From Schistocephalus solidus (taxonomy: Eukaryota; Platyhelminthes; Cestoda; Diphyllobothriidea; Diphyllobothriidae): a stretch of DNA of 64,000 bases. The position numbers and the translations under genes were made by a program. Where the stretch lies: positions 1-64,000 of the forward strand of contig WEDG01003285.1 in NCBI GenBank assembly GCA_017591395.1, in the 5' to 3' direction. Below are positions 53,150 through 64,000 of the stretch, in pieces. The notes beneath the pieces are model-generated. The model did not search any database and was not told the DNA's origin. It saw only the letters and a list, made by a program, of their open reading frames with translations. Within the stretch, counting starts at the first letter, position 1. Each line of letters starts with the position of its first letter.

Positions 53150-54420
53150 CATTCGCAAAGATGGATTTAGAAATTTCGGAAAGTTGCTCCGCTTTTGCTC
53201 AATTCTCACTAATCTCTAGGTTTTCAGTATTCTTCAGTGGGGAACAGGGTCTCTGGTGCGAGTGTTTCTTCTAATATAAATGTAGAATAACTTCGTTTTT
53301 TCCACTGAACGGTTTAGTAGGTCTTTTTCGGAATCTTGTCGTGCCCTGAAGATAAACCGTTTAACTTGAATCCTCTCTGCCTTTATACGTTTATGGACAC
53401 AAGCTTCTGACCAACGAGCGATTTCATCTACAACCTCTGTTTTTATTCATTTCCTTTTTCTGCGTTTAAGTCAGTCCCTGGGGTTTGTTGTTAAGCCCCT
53501 TGCGTGAAATCGGGAAGAGGTTACTGGGGAGACCATGCAATAACTCAAGAAACCATTCAAAATCGTCAGCTATACTGCCAGAAAAAGCTGACTGACGGTT
53601 TGTCTTGATGCGTTTGGTCTTCATTTGTTCGAAGTCAAATATTTCTGCTACATCTAGCGGTCTATTCGGGCAACCAAAAGATGGAATAGTTCCAATGAAG
53701 TACGAAGTAATAACTTCTACATGGGGGAGGTAGACATTGAACCTCATCAACACTATCCAAAAATTTCTTGAGCACCAGGTACAAGCAGTTTGACTGCTGA
53801 CCCTCACACAACCTCGTGGGAGATAAGACTTGCTGAGTGAAAAATGACGGAATTACCATGTCTACGAAGCATCGCTCGAAAGCGATTTCTGAAACATGTG
53901 CTTCTACTGAACCCCAATCAATGAGCGGTGCATTGAAGTCACCCATTATCAAGACGTCAGATCGAATAGCAAATATTTATAGCTCTTCTAACAGGCAAGC
54001 TGCCGCCTCAGGATCACTTCTTTGTGGTAATTAGACGGTAAGAACTTCAAGGCAATGTGATCCTGGCAACTTTATAGCGAGCCAAATCGTTTTGAAGCTG
54101 CATGCAAATTGTTCCGTTTTTTCTGATGCAACCAGTCCATGCTTTACCTAGGTAACAAAACCTCCTCCCTTACGCCCTCTTCTATCTCTTCAAATCAGCT
54201 GAAACCCTGGTAATGCCAATTCATGGTCATCTACGTTTTCGGACAACAAGGTTTCTGTAAAAGAGATGATGTTGGGAACGTTTGCAGGTGTAGATTTTTA
54301 ATTCATATAGTTTGGACAGTATAATTTGCACATGAGTGTACAGAAATTTGAGTTTCATATATTTTGGCAGTTTTATCACGGTGCCGCGTGATCCTCCATT
54401 TACTTAACCTATTGTGCACT
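53150..54420 (-). mobile_element. LINE H: CR1-like endonuclease and linker fragment
   Basis: Minus strand: NVPNIISFTETLL, GRKGGGFVT and IMGDFNAPLIDWGSVEAHVS (residues of the EN active site), QQVLSPTRLCEGQQSNCLYL and LHWNYSIFWLPE, then a Lys/Arg-rich linker (IKAERIQVKRFIFRARQDSE). Frames are broken. Related to A and C by GDFNAP.IDW. No RT follows. 54,421-54,796 is not assigned. Confidence 0.75.
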
Positions 54421-54796
54421 CATTCGAAAAGGTTCCGTCCAACGAAATAGAGGGATGCTGCATTATCTCATCATTGTAGATCACCAGGTTGGTCTCCCCA
54501 TTCTGAAATCTTGGTCTTTATTCCAGAACTAATTGTCGACCTTTTCTTCTCTATTTCGATGTGTTATCCGGTTGAAAAATCGTCGCAGTGTGTTTCCTTG
54601 ATTCTGAATCGTCGTGAAAGTGTAAGTCTGAATTTTTCTTGATAAGCAAACACTACCTTCAGTGATCGGGGGCGTCGCACCTCTGATAATTTGATTTGTC
54701 ACTTTTGAAGTCTAAGGGCCTACAGCACCGAAAAATTCCTCGTTGGACCGCAGAAGTTCGTTGAGGAGGCACCGGTACAGAGAGAGGAATGAACCA

Positions 54797-55255
54797 TGGT
54801 TCGTTCTTGTTGACTAAGCGAATGAAACAAAATCTCAGGAAAGTGCGTCAATGAACTTGAGACCTCAGCATCTTAGGATCCAGAATTGAATTCTGATGAT
54901 GGTTAGTATCCAACGCATCGGCAGCATTTTAGACTGTGTACCACCGAACGCGTACGTCCGAACGACCTCATCGTTTGGATGACTCGTGATATAAGAAGAC
55001 ATAATGGTTCATGAAGGACTCGAGGTAGCGAAAAAAATAAAGTGGGTCACTTAAATTCCCGATGGTCCTTTCTCCGAATCATGGGGAAAGCTACTGGGAA
55101 AAGGTGAGGAAAATAAAAGGTTAATATAAACAGTTTTAAGATAAATGTAGAGTCTTCGTTTGAATTCCGAAAGACTAGTTAACGACCTTATTTCAATTGA
55201 CAATTTATTCCAGAGAAAGCTTTTCCTAGAAGCAAAAGAAAAAGAGAGCGTTTAC
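54797..55255 (-). mobile_element. LINE E5: E-family 3'UTR fragment
   Basis: Close to E1 36,780-37,230 (TTAGGATCCAGAATTGAATT, TCGTTTGGATGACTCGTGAT, AAGCTACTGGGAAAAGGTGA). It lacks both the coding part and the 3' terminus. Confidence 0.85.
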
Positions 55256-55269
55256 AAATAGATCGAGAT

Positions 55270-55350
55270 GGAGAACGGCATTGAACCACCGACCGGAAGA
55301 TTTCTGACGGCGATAGTCCACCGCCCTACAAGCTGAGCTGGCAAGGCGCA
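55270..55350 (-). repeat. tRNA-derived head
   Basis: On the minus strand, GCCAGCTCAGCTTGTAGGGC (A-box/D-arm), GGACTATCG and GGTCGGTGGTTCAATGCC (T-arm/B-box) stand in tRNA order. No clean cloverleaf, so SINE-like rather than a tRNA gene. Confidence 0.55.
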
Positions 55351-55439
55351 TTTGTTTGGGTTAAAGGATAAGAGACATCTGTGGGACCACTCGTCAAATC
55401 GATGAAGATGGTCAAAGCAGCATTGTGGATGACTTTCCT

Positions 55440-55605
55440 GATTTTTATATTTTCACAAACATAGCAAATTCATAGTCCAATACATGTACATGATAATTAA
55501 TAAACAAGAGAATAGGATCGGTCCAAGCACTGAACCATGTGGGACTCCACTCTCGATGACTGTGCGCCTTGATCGTTCTCCCCATGCACAGGCCACTTGG
55601 GAACG
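55440..55605 (-). mobile_element. CR1-like RT scrap
   Basis: Minus strand: RRTVIESGVPHGSVLGPILF is the conserved RT box before YADD, followed after a frameshift by LLFINYHVHVLDYEFAMFVK, a degraded copy of LLFINDLP...FADDxK. No flanking RT sequence. Confidence 0.7.
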
Positions 55606-55835
55606 AATAACGAGAGTATACGTCTTTCAATATTTTTGCTTGGTGAGTTTTTGTGAATTTTTGTACGTTTCCATATATATGGTGGCTTGAATTAACTACA
55701 CGGAAATATGCGGGTCCCTGACTAAGATATCTGGTAGTAAACTTTGACATTTGTAGTCATCTCTATATGAAATGAAATGGCTCGGTATCGGCGCCAATTT
55801 AATTAAGTGTGCGGGCGGCCTGGCGCCTTCTAGGG

Positions 55836-56193
55836 ATGGCTTTTGTTGAGACTAATCCAGAAAAACTTCGAAAACTTACTGAGGAAGCAAAATCCAAAGA
55901 AGATAAAGACCTGGGTTTTTATCCATCTGCCGTTCATGCTGCCGATCATTGGGTAGCTAAGTTCTTTTCCCCGAAGGACCGCTATCATTCAGGTGGCCAT
56001 GTTTATTTCTTGCTTATTTGTAGATAAGGGTTACCCTTACACGTATAAACCCGCCGGAAATTTTTTAGCTAGACCTATACTTAACACCGATCTCCATTTG
56101 GGTACCACCTGGGGCACGAATTTAAGACCGTTTAGACCGAAATTTTGTCAAATTATGGAACGTGATTACTTAAGGTATTTTCACTTGTTGTGA
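55836..56193 (+). CDS. Possible small two-exon gene, unknown product
   Basis: Exon 1 (55,836-55,992) begins MAFVETNPEKLRKLTEEAKS and runs to FFSPKDRYHS. Joining it over a 31-base intron (TCAG|GTGGCC...TATTTGTAG|AT, pyrimidine-rich) keeps the frame into KGYPYTYKPAGNFLARPILN, LHLGTTWGTNLRPFRPKFCQ and IMERDYLR. Read to the stop at 56,191-56,193 this gives 108 residues; alternatively exon 2 ends at a donor AG|GTATTT (56,174) and further exons are missing. The composition looks protein-like and overlaps no repeat I can see, but I recognise no family. The intron is very short and the donor weak. GTG/acceptor-like sequence just upstream leaves the start open. Confidence 0.4.
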
Positions 56194-56989
56194 CTGCACG
56201 TATAGGTGCCTGGGACGAGTAGGAGTGCAAAATTCGGACAAAATTTGTAGATTATATTGGGAAGATTTGCAGGAATGTCAATCGCATGATAAATCCGTAC
56301 GCCACATGTAAACTAATCGGCCCTCTTCCTCTAGATAAAGCGCATATTATACATGGAAAAGGTTCGGAAGCAGAAGAATTTACCTCCAATGGATCCTCCA
56401 CCATATTCAAGTATTCCAAGATACTTTTGACGTCGCTTGGTTTCTCGGAAAATCAATTTTCTTAGATAGCTTTAGTTTGTATAGGATTTTGCTGTTCGCC
56501 GGTTGTCAAACACTCTGTTAAATATCTCTTCTCAATCTGTTCAACCTTCTTTCGGTCTGTCGAATCCTTAGCTTTAATTTCTTACCATTTCGCTTATCAA
56601 GCTTGTGCCGCGTCTGCGCCCGGTAATCATATGGGTCGCCACTTCTCACCCATTCAATCAATGCTGTGATCATTTATTTGATAAAATGCGAATGGGGCTC
56701 TTATCTATTTTGGCGTTCGACGAAGTTTAGTTTTAATAAAGCTTGCGTCAAGACAGAAATGTGAGATGTATTATAGCAAGGACTTAACATATATTTTGTC
56801 TGTACTGGTTTCTACTGCGCTCACTGTGGATGATCCATTTATACTGACTTTTCCATCTGAAATCGACCAGTCTGTACTCACCGCAACAACATCACAAAGG
56901 CAGTCTAAGCGATCCATCAAGAACGTCTCAATTGGTTTATTGTCCACCACACATCGAATAAAATCAGTGTTGCTGCCAAACGCCTTGCT

Positions 56990-58250
56990 TATCTGTACTT
57001 GGTACAACTCTTCTCACACTCGATCCACCCGGTCTTGCTGCCGCCGCAAATTATGCCTCCACGCCTGGCGATCTTTGCCAGCAGGTCCACCTTTCTTGAT
57101 CCATTCTCTCCTTCAGTGACGGAGGGCGAATACAGAAGGCCCATGAACCACCTCTATGTCTTGCAAACTGTGTCCGAGCTGTGTCGGGGTTGGCCCCCAG
57201 CCTGCACGACTCCAAATGGGCAGCGGCGCTGGATCGCGGACAGCAAAGTTGACCTCATGAGTTTGACAACGAAACACGTACCCAAACCACTTTGTTCATC
57301 GTTGTTGGATGAAATGAGATATCCTAGTGATGTTTTAACAGCGAGCGTGGACTGTGTCATTCGAGACTGAGTCAGTATACTTACTTCGAAGGTTGGTTCT
57401 CAGGTAGCGGGGGTAGCATATCTCCAGTTTTCGCTCATCTTCCATGCGCACTGCCCAACATTCCCGACCGTTTATGAAAACTAACTGAATGAGGTGTAGT
57501 ACATTCCCCTGTGAATAACATCGATTCAGGAAACTATGGCGTTCTTACTGTGTGCATCTTGTACCGGCCTCGCCCCGAGGTTTTTGGAACTACGCACTCC
57601 CCAATATTGATAATCATTACTTCCGAAGGATTCTTTTTCCTGGTTAGAGATAAATTTCGAAAATATCTTTGCCTTTCCAGCGTTTGTAGATAAATCAACC
57701 AATTTAGTGACTTAATTCATCCATGATACAAAACACTAGATCACCAAAACTTGGCGATAACAGTGAGATATCGTCCACATAGTCGATATCAGTCAGCAGG
57801 CGGCTGGGTGCGAATTCGACACCGTAATTCGTAGAATCCAGCCTATGGCATCGTTAAACATAATGGGAGGATAGGTAAAACCTTTTCGAGTGCCATACCG
57901 AATATCAAACGTTCGGGGAGTGCTGTAGACTAGAACTCGCACAATGGTGAAACAGTAGTAGGTTCTGATGAAGCCGATGACTGTTGTCAACATACTTTCA
58001 GTTTCCATTGCCTGCAAAAGGATCTCGCGATGAACGGAATTAAACGCCGCGTCGAAGGCAACGAAACAGATGGCCTAAATTGCTGGTAGCTATGACGGCT
58101 TTCAAGTAATGCGACGCAGTGTGAATGGTTGACACATCTACACCCAGATCGGAAACGGGTTTGCCTGAGATTGGTAGCTAAGTTGCGCATATTGAAATCG
58201 CTCGAGAATAACAATGACAGTGTCGATGAGTCTTATAACGCGGGCGTCTT
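56990..58250 (-). mobile_element. RTE-clade (SR2-like) LINE remnant
   Basis: Minus strand: AFDAAFNSVHREILLQAMET, IRYGTRKGFTYPPIMFNDAI (degraded GVRQGCPLSPILFN box), TDIDYVDDISLLSPSFGDLV with a YVDD catalytic box at 57,781-57,770, then a gap, GRECWAVRMEDERKLE and YLRTNLRSKYTDS (57,480-57,370), and the degraded C-terminus AGGQPRHSSDTVCKT and KIARHGWRHN. It has the same order as the 11.6-kb copy but is older, with multiple shifts. Confidence 0.82.
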
Positions 58251-58319
58251 CGCAATTTTTCGTCTCTTCCTGAAGATAGGCGCAAGGGTGCCCTAACCAC
58301 GGTCATTAGGGGCGATCTA

Positions 58320-58700
58320 ATTTAACCACTCCCGCTCTGTCACCCAGTGGGTCCAGGGCATAACACAGTTTAAACACAGGGCTTGGTGCGAATACCGTCC
58401 TCTTCGGGTACATTGTTGTGCGGCCTCCGTATTGCATCGATTATTTATGCAGGGGGAGGCTTCGCATGACATTGCGTGGTTTGGAGAGAAGCTTAACTCT
58501 GTTGCGAAGGCGAGCGAGGTCGTTATGAGTTTGAAATTGAAGTCGAGGGGGTTCGAAAAGTACTCACGCCAGTACCCGTCGTTGGTCGATTTGCTAGCAA
58601 TAAGGCCAACATCCACACCGCGAAGTCACTCAGTTCGGAGGCTCGAACCCGCGACCTGTTGATCAGAAGTCTAACGCTCTAGCCATTGAGCCACTACTAC
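58320..58700 (-). repeat. tRNA-derived SINE-like repeat
   Basis: Minus strand head: AGTGGCTCAATGGCTAGAGC (A box), GTTAGACTTCTGATCAACAG (anticodon arm), GTCGCGGGTTCGAGCCTC (B box), then a ~300-bp body. The head is close in sequence to those at 15.2 kb, 5.57 kb and the 16.65-kb palindrome. Confidence 0.65.
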
Positions 58701-61700
58701 TGACCGCTTTGTGGCTGCTGGTGGGGCCTGAGAGTCGAGCTCCAAGGCAGAACAGAACGAGTGAGTTTCGTTAGCGATCGGTGAGCGTTCGTCATCGAAC
58801 CACTATTTTTGTTAGTATTTTTTCGTATTAGCAGTTACAGTCTTTCTTTTTCACATTTCTCAGGTACCATGTTGAGCCAAACCGGCTTCTGGTTTTTGAC
58901 TATATCCTGTCAATTTAGTTATGACAAGTTCATAACTGTAATTACTAGTTCAGTAACTGTTGACGGGCATTTATTATAGTGCTGCCATGGTACGCAGACA
59001 GTCATAGGCTGTGTGCGCTCCCTATCTGGTGACTACCTGGAAATTCGAATGACATTGGCCTGGTGGGACACAGAACCATATCACAACCGCAACCCGAGTG
59101 ATCGGCTTCTACCATGGAGGAGCTAAAGGACCTTTGCACGTGTCCAATATCTACTGAACATTGCTCTGTCCGCATCCCAGGTGCACTCGGCATTTCGACT
59201 GCATCAGCCTTATACGTAACAAGCGGCCTGGTGGACGACCGGGAGCGGCTGAGCTTTCGTGAGTCTTGCAGCTACACTTGGTCAGCAGGTTTTGCGTGCT
59301 GCCCCCCCCCGTTGGGAACGTAAATAGGGTGACTTAGGCAGAAGATTTGTCGCCGATCCTCCTCAGCCTCTCGCCAAAGATGTGTTTTGGGTTGGGAACT
59401 TTCAGTATACTGCACTGTACAGTGGTCACTGGTGCAACTACCGGTGTCACGTTGCTATGAACTCCTTAGTCTTTCGATTCGGCTGTTTAATTTACTGCTG
59501 TTACTGAAAATGTAATAGGGTCCGTCCTGTGGTCTGCAAAACATGGATCTCCAATGCTTACTGCGCAACTTTGAAGAGTTTATGGTATTAAAACGATGAA
59601 AATTGAATATTGCGCCCCACGAAGGCTGCCAGAATGCTAACCCATGAAAGCTAGCGAAGCTTTTGCTTAAAACCAAATGTATACGTGATTGAGGAAATCT
59701 ATAGACCATATTTATGACCAAATAAATTCTGGCAGGTGCACCGAACAACGTTTTTAACTTGTATAAATTCTATTTCATCCGTGCGCTAAGCAGCAAACAG
59801 AGTCGATCGCCCGAGTTCTTCTTTTCGGGATTTATACTGCTCAAAGTTGGCTTTACTAATAGCTATATTAGAATGTTTGGTCTAAGGTACTGAATACTGT
59901 TCTATCAGTTGCATTACTTCCGTTCCATTTTGAGATAACCCTGTAAACGGGAAATACGGCGACTCGGCTTGCTCCACAGTTTGGGTCTCTGCACTTGGAT
60001 ATAATACCATAAATAGTACCTACTGTACTATTTTAAGTAAGCGAACTTATCCTCATGAATTGACATGCTTGTGGGATTCGGTGATTAGCAGGTTTTGACA
60101 GAATCAGTGAAAACGTTTAGAGACGAACAGCGTTGAATCGATGAATTTTGTTGCACAAATTAACACAGCCAGGGAGAATTTTGGAGCGCATTCACATGGT
60201 TTCTCTAACCTTATAAATTAAGCCTATTCTTCGAGTAAACTTTACCATAGTATCTGATAAGAGGAGGTCTCCTTTTCAAGTTTGGGAATATATTTTTGGA
60301 GGAAAGTTAAAAGACTTGCAGTTACAAGAAGAAGATTTGGTGAGATCAATGACGACGCTCTGGTGAACAGACCTTCAGTATCTAACCGTTCCTTGTATTT
60401 TTTACGGTCATAAGAGGCTCAACATCAAGCGTCAGAGCCTATGACTTCCTGTAATTGGCTTTAAGTGACCGCCCTCCGAATGCGATGAGCGCTCCTTTGC
60501 GGATGTGCAAACCGTTGGCAACAGTTAAATCCGGGCCAAAACGCCATCAATTGTCAGCCCTACTTGGTTGGCTTAGTGAGTATAATTTCCACACAGTCTT
60601 TTTTTCACGTCGAAGCAAAGACTGACTATGTTCAGTCTTTGTCGGTAGACTTCTTTGAAAGTGTATTTTCGTGATTTTGTGAATACTAGCAGTCACCGAG
60701 TTTCCATCGACAAAATGACGGGGTCTGATTGTAATAAACCTTTAGCGAAATTTGTTTTTTCTTTAGTGACATTTTTAAAGCGTGGTACATGTTTAAATAG
60801 TCTCCGATGGTCGTGCCGGTATAGGCGAACTCGATTATCAACAATTGGATAGCAAATATAATTTGTTCAAGTGAAAGTACTCATCCTTGATAAGATTCAT
60901 TTTTTCAACGGGAAGCTATTTACAGTAACCAGGCATCTTAGTGGGAATTTGTCAAAAGATAGAACATTTGACGAAACCCAGCAAGTTCCTACTGCAGACG
61001 AGATCAAAATGGTATGCTTTGCCTTCTTAGAAGAAGCGAATGGCATCGATATCAAACCGTAACATAATAGGAAAAACAGTATAGAGTCATGGTACCTGGT
61101 TGGCGTTGCTTTGAATACTGCTATCTGTTCGCTTTTGTATTCTTGATTACTTTTATTTCATAAAATCCGATCTTAACATCAGCGGAGAGAGTTGCTAGCG
61201 CTAGCATGATGAACAGGTTCAATGGAACTTGGTTCTTGCCATCATAATACTTTCAGTTGAGCAACTTTTTTTGGAATTTCTGCCTCAGCTCTTAAGGCAG
61301 AAAATTAGTCTTCCACGTCGTTATCGCCGGAAGACTGTAATTTCCAGATTCAATTTTCGGGGAAACTGAATCCAGAGCCTCGGATGTCCCCCAAGAAGGC
61401 TTAGTGATTTAATCGCATCCATCCGACGCTTTTAGGCGTGCCCACAGCATGGGCGTTTCAACTGCCAAAAAGCAATGCGGCAAAAGGGTTGACCAGTTAA
61501 AGCTCCAATCCCACTGATCATGCGCGGACAGCTAGTCTTTCGTGTGGTTCTCGGCCTTCAGCGCTTAAAGTCCCGTTATCCATCATCCGTCATTAATCAT
61601 CCGCTGTTTGTTTTCGATTCCCAATGGTTGAATGTACCCTTGGAACCCGACCTCAGACAACTTCGGCAATGGTGATCTATTCAAACACCTATCACCTGTT

Positions 61701-63180
61701 TACGGTTGCTGTGTGCTATTTTTAATTTACGCGTTCAAATCCGTTGTGTAGGAAAGGGTTTTTGGTAGCGATCTCATTGTTATTTCATATCGTATATATC
61801 CTGCTGCCATGCCGCTGTTATGTCCCAACCATGAAACCTCACGTACTACCGTTCCGGTATTACACGATCCACCAGTTATTGTTTGCGACGTAGGGTTGCA
61901 TACCCCAACCATACATCCACCCATCCAGAGTGCTGTAAAAAGGGGCGCCTGCACAACCCACATGCTTGCATCATTAGATCAAAATTTAGACCTGCGGAAA
62001 AAGTAAAAGTGGCGATGGGACTTGGAAAATATTTTTGTGCTTTGCCTTGAGGGCCGTTAAAGCTAACCATGCAGCCCGTTTTCTAAGTGCAACTTCAAGT
62101 CATGTTTTTGACTGACAGTCCTGTTAGCACCAATTAGTATGGTTTGTTGGGTCATGTGTAGAAGAAAATACACATTTATGCATTCTTCCAGAGGAGGAGG
62201 GGGAAGCGGGAAACCCTACGGAATCGGTCTGGAGGTTGTAAACCGGTGGCCTGAGTCGTCGTCCCTGTGGGTAAAAAAGCTACGATGTAAGTCGCCTATT
62301 TGACCCGGCTTGTTTCTCATATTAGTCTTCACAGGTTTCACACAATGGTCTCAGCCTGGTATTTTCTCACGTTAGGCCACATAACCTTCAGTAGCAGTGG
62401 CGACACCTTTTACGTTCCTCCAAGAGCCCTCAACACGGCACCTGCATTCATTTTCTTCAAAGCTCAACTGGAAAATACACTCACTTCTGTGGTTAGTGTT
62501 TATGCCAGTCGATGCAACGGGACAGAAAAGGTGTTTTAACGAGTGCTTTTTATTCTGTAGTTGGCAGGTATAATTGCTGTGGAGGTCCTTATACGAACAC
62601 CTTTCTAAAACGTTATCCCCAAGTTTAAAGGGTAGTGAAATCTTTCACCGGGTGGGTTTTTGTTAAATTATTGGCGGACAGTAGTATTGCAAATACCAAC
62701 GAAAATGTGCTTCACAGAAGGCGGTTGAAAAGAAGTAGACGCGATCCATGGAACAAGAATTTTCATTCGTCTGACGCTTCGGATTCGTGCTAGAACTCAT
62801 TCTCAGAGGCAATACCACCCATGTCTAATGTAATCTCTGATTTGGGCATGAATCCGCGGCGTCAGGTGAATAAAGTTCTTCGAGCGATCACATCTACTTT
62901 TTCACAGAAGGCATCATTGTTTTCCAGAATAAATTTTAACATGGTCAAGACCACGTGCCACGCAGAATTGAATGACGTCATCAACTTTCGTGACGACATT
63001 AAATCGTACATATTTTGCTGCATTTGCCTTCTTCGAAACGTAATATGAATGACTCCATTCGACTTAGTACGAATTCCGCTGCCAAAAGGACGTAAATAAC
63101 TAAAGTTCAGTTTGGTACTGTGCCAGACTTAGGTATGAAATATACTACTTAAGTTAGGGAAAAAGAAGAAGGCTGTTATA
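58700..63180. other. Unassigned right-hand region with weak exon-like stretches
   Basis: No gene is proved. The best candidates are all on the + strand. One is 60,918-61,010 (TRHLSGNLSKDRTFDETQQV then PTADEIKM, bounded by CTATTTACAG and ATG|GTATGC). Another is the ATG frame at 61,809-62,006. A third is 62,337-62,490, after a TTCACAG acceptor (YVPPRALNTAPAFIFFKAQL). They could be exons of one gene or chance. A C run sits at 59,301-59,310. The rest shows nothing I recognise. Confidence 0.25.
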
Positions 63181-63625
63181 CAACCGGAACTATTTCTTCC
63201 TTAATCTGAGCCTCCGAATTCGTGCAGGAATCCGTCGTCAGAGATAAAAGCGGCAAAAAAACAAACAACACATATAAAGGGTAGGAACCGATCAGACATC
63301 AGTGACTGCAGAGGGCTCTTTATGCCGGCGCCAGATCGCTAAATCGATCGACTGAACTCTCATCAGAGGCCCAGGCTTCAATCAATTCGCGGCCTGAATT
63401 ACTTCTACCATTGGCGATTGTCTTAATGGCTTCGAAATTAAACTCGTGACCCGTTTCATAGTTGGTTGCAGCCCCTTGTGATACTCCGCCACTCTGTCGC
63501 ACACCGAACTTAGGTTCGTTTATGCGCAATCCAGTCTGACCTATGTAGTTAAAGGTACAGTTTAGGAACGCGTTTCGATACCCTACACCCACTGTTTGAT
63601 TAGTTCCCACCCCTTATAACGGCTG
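63180..63625 (-). mobile_element. Penelope-like element, GIY-YIG endonuclease end
   Basis: Minus strand frame 63,610-63,320: LNCTFNYIGQTGLRINEPKF (YIG half of the GIY-YIG nuclease), VRQSGGVSQGAATNYETGHE, FNFEAIKTIA, GRELIEAWASDESSVDRFSD and LAPAYK. This is the C-terminal layout of flatworm Penelope-like elements (Cys-type lead-in, YIGQTGR, GHxFNF, R.LlEAW.S...S.NR). A few residues are lost after YIGQTG. No RT is visible upstream to 64,000, so it is a fragment. Confidence 0.8.
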
Positions 63626-64000
63626 TTTGTGTTTTGCCACTTTTACCTCTTACGACGGACTCCCGTACGAGTTTGAAGGTTCAGCTTAATAAGAAAATGG
63701 TTCCAGGCATTGGACAGCTTTCCTACGGCCGGAATGCGGAACTTCGCCTCTAAGCTTAAAATAGACGGAATATTTAAAAGATAAAGCAAACGATGGGAAC
63801 TTAGAGAATCTCCCCCACATAGCCCACAGCTTGTATCGCTTGAGTGGACCAATCTCGTGGGATTTTGAAATCGAACCGTCACTTTTTCCCCTCCTTTTAC
63901 ACGTGAATTTTCTTATATATACATGGGCTAGCCCATTTTGCTAATCATATATCGCTATTTACAATTTTTTTGTTTTAACTATCATAATGAGGTCAATAAA
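63626..64000. other. Right edge, nothing recognised
   Basis: The minus-strand frame 63,882-63,643 has a CGLC motif and could be extra Penelope-like sequence, but I cannot match it to an RT. The last 100 bases are AT-rich. Confidence 0.3.

Overview
This is animal (eukaryotic) genomic DNA, most likely from a parasitic flatworm and probably a tapeworm. It has no dense operon-like coding. It carries widely spaced exons with GT/AG splice sites, very large introns, TTAGGG-like internal repeats, and many decayed non-LTR retrotransposons of the CR1-like and RTE (SR2-like) kinds, plus a Penelope-like fragment, which are typical of flatworm genomes. The species cannot be fixed from sequence alone; a diphyllobothriid-type cestode is my inference.

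Left part (1-24,146). The one gene I recognise is a PTEN phosphatase homologue on the minus strand, running off the left edge. Three exons are clear: 24,146-23,761 (N-terminus and PIP2-binding motif), 10,038-9,864 (WPD-loop equivalent and first half of the catalytic P-loop) and 733-484 (second half of the P-loop, TI loop and end of the phosphatase domain). Spliced, they align without gaps to human PTEN residues 1-211, and two of the junction phases match human exon boundaries. The C2 domain must lie left of base 1. The introns (9.1 and 13.7 kb) hold an interspersed ~370-bp repeat family (R1), elements with terminal inverted repeats and a telomere-like core (M1-M5), tRNA-derived repeats and one RTE fragment.

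Middle (24-28.5 kb). The upstream flank of PTEN holds no recognisable gene.

Right-centre (28.5-55.3 kb). This is a graveyard of CR1-like LINEs from at least three families, here called A/B/C/H, E and G. They are inserted into one another, inverted, and joined head-to-head or tail-to-tail. The best copies are C (31.0-33.56 kb, RT with an intact FADD box) and E1 (36.46-41.72 kb, near full length but frameshifted). One + strand E element (44.26-50.71 kb) is split by a minus-strand G element, which is itself split by an E fragment; its 3' part appears inverted at 50.71-52.18 kb.

Right end (55.3-64 kb). Here are an RT scrap, a small possible two-exon gene (55.8-56.2 kb), an RTE remnant (57.0-58.25 kb, minus), a tRNA-derived SINE-like repeat (58.3-58.7 kb), a few unproven exon-like open stretches (60.9-62.5 kb) and the GIY-YIG end of a Penelope-like element (63.2-63.6 kb). 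No CRISPR array, operon or bacterial-type system is present.
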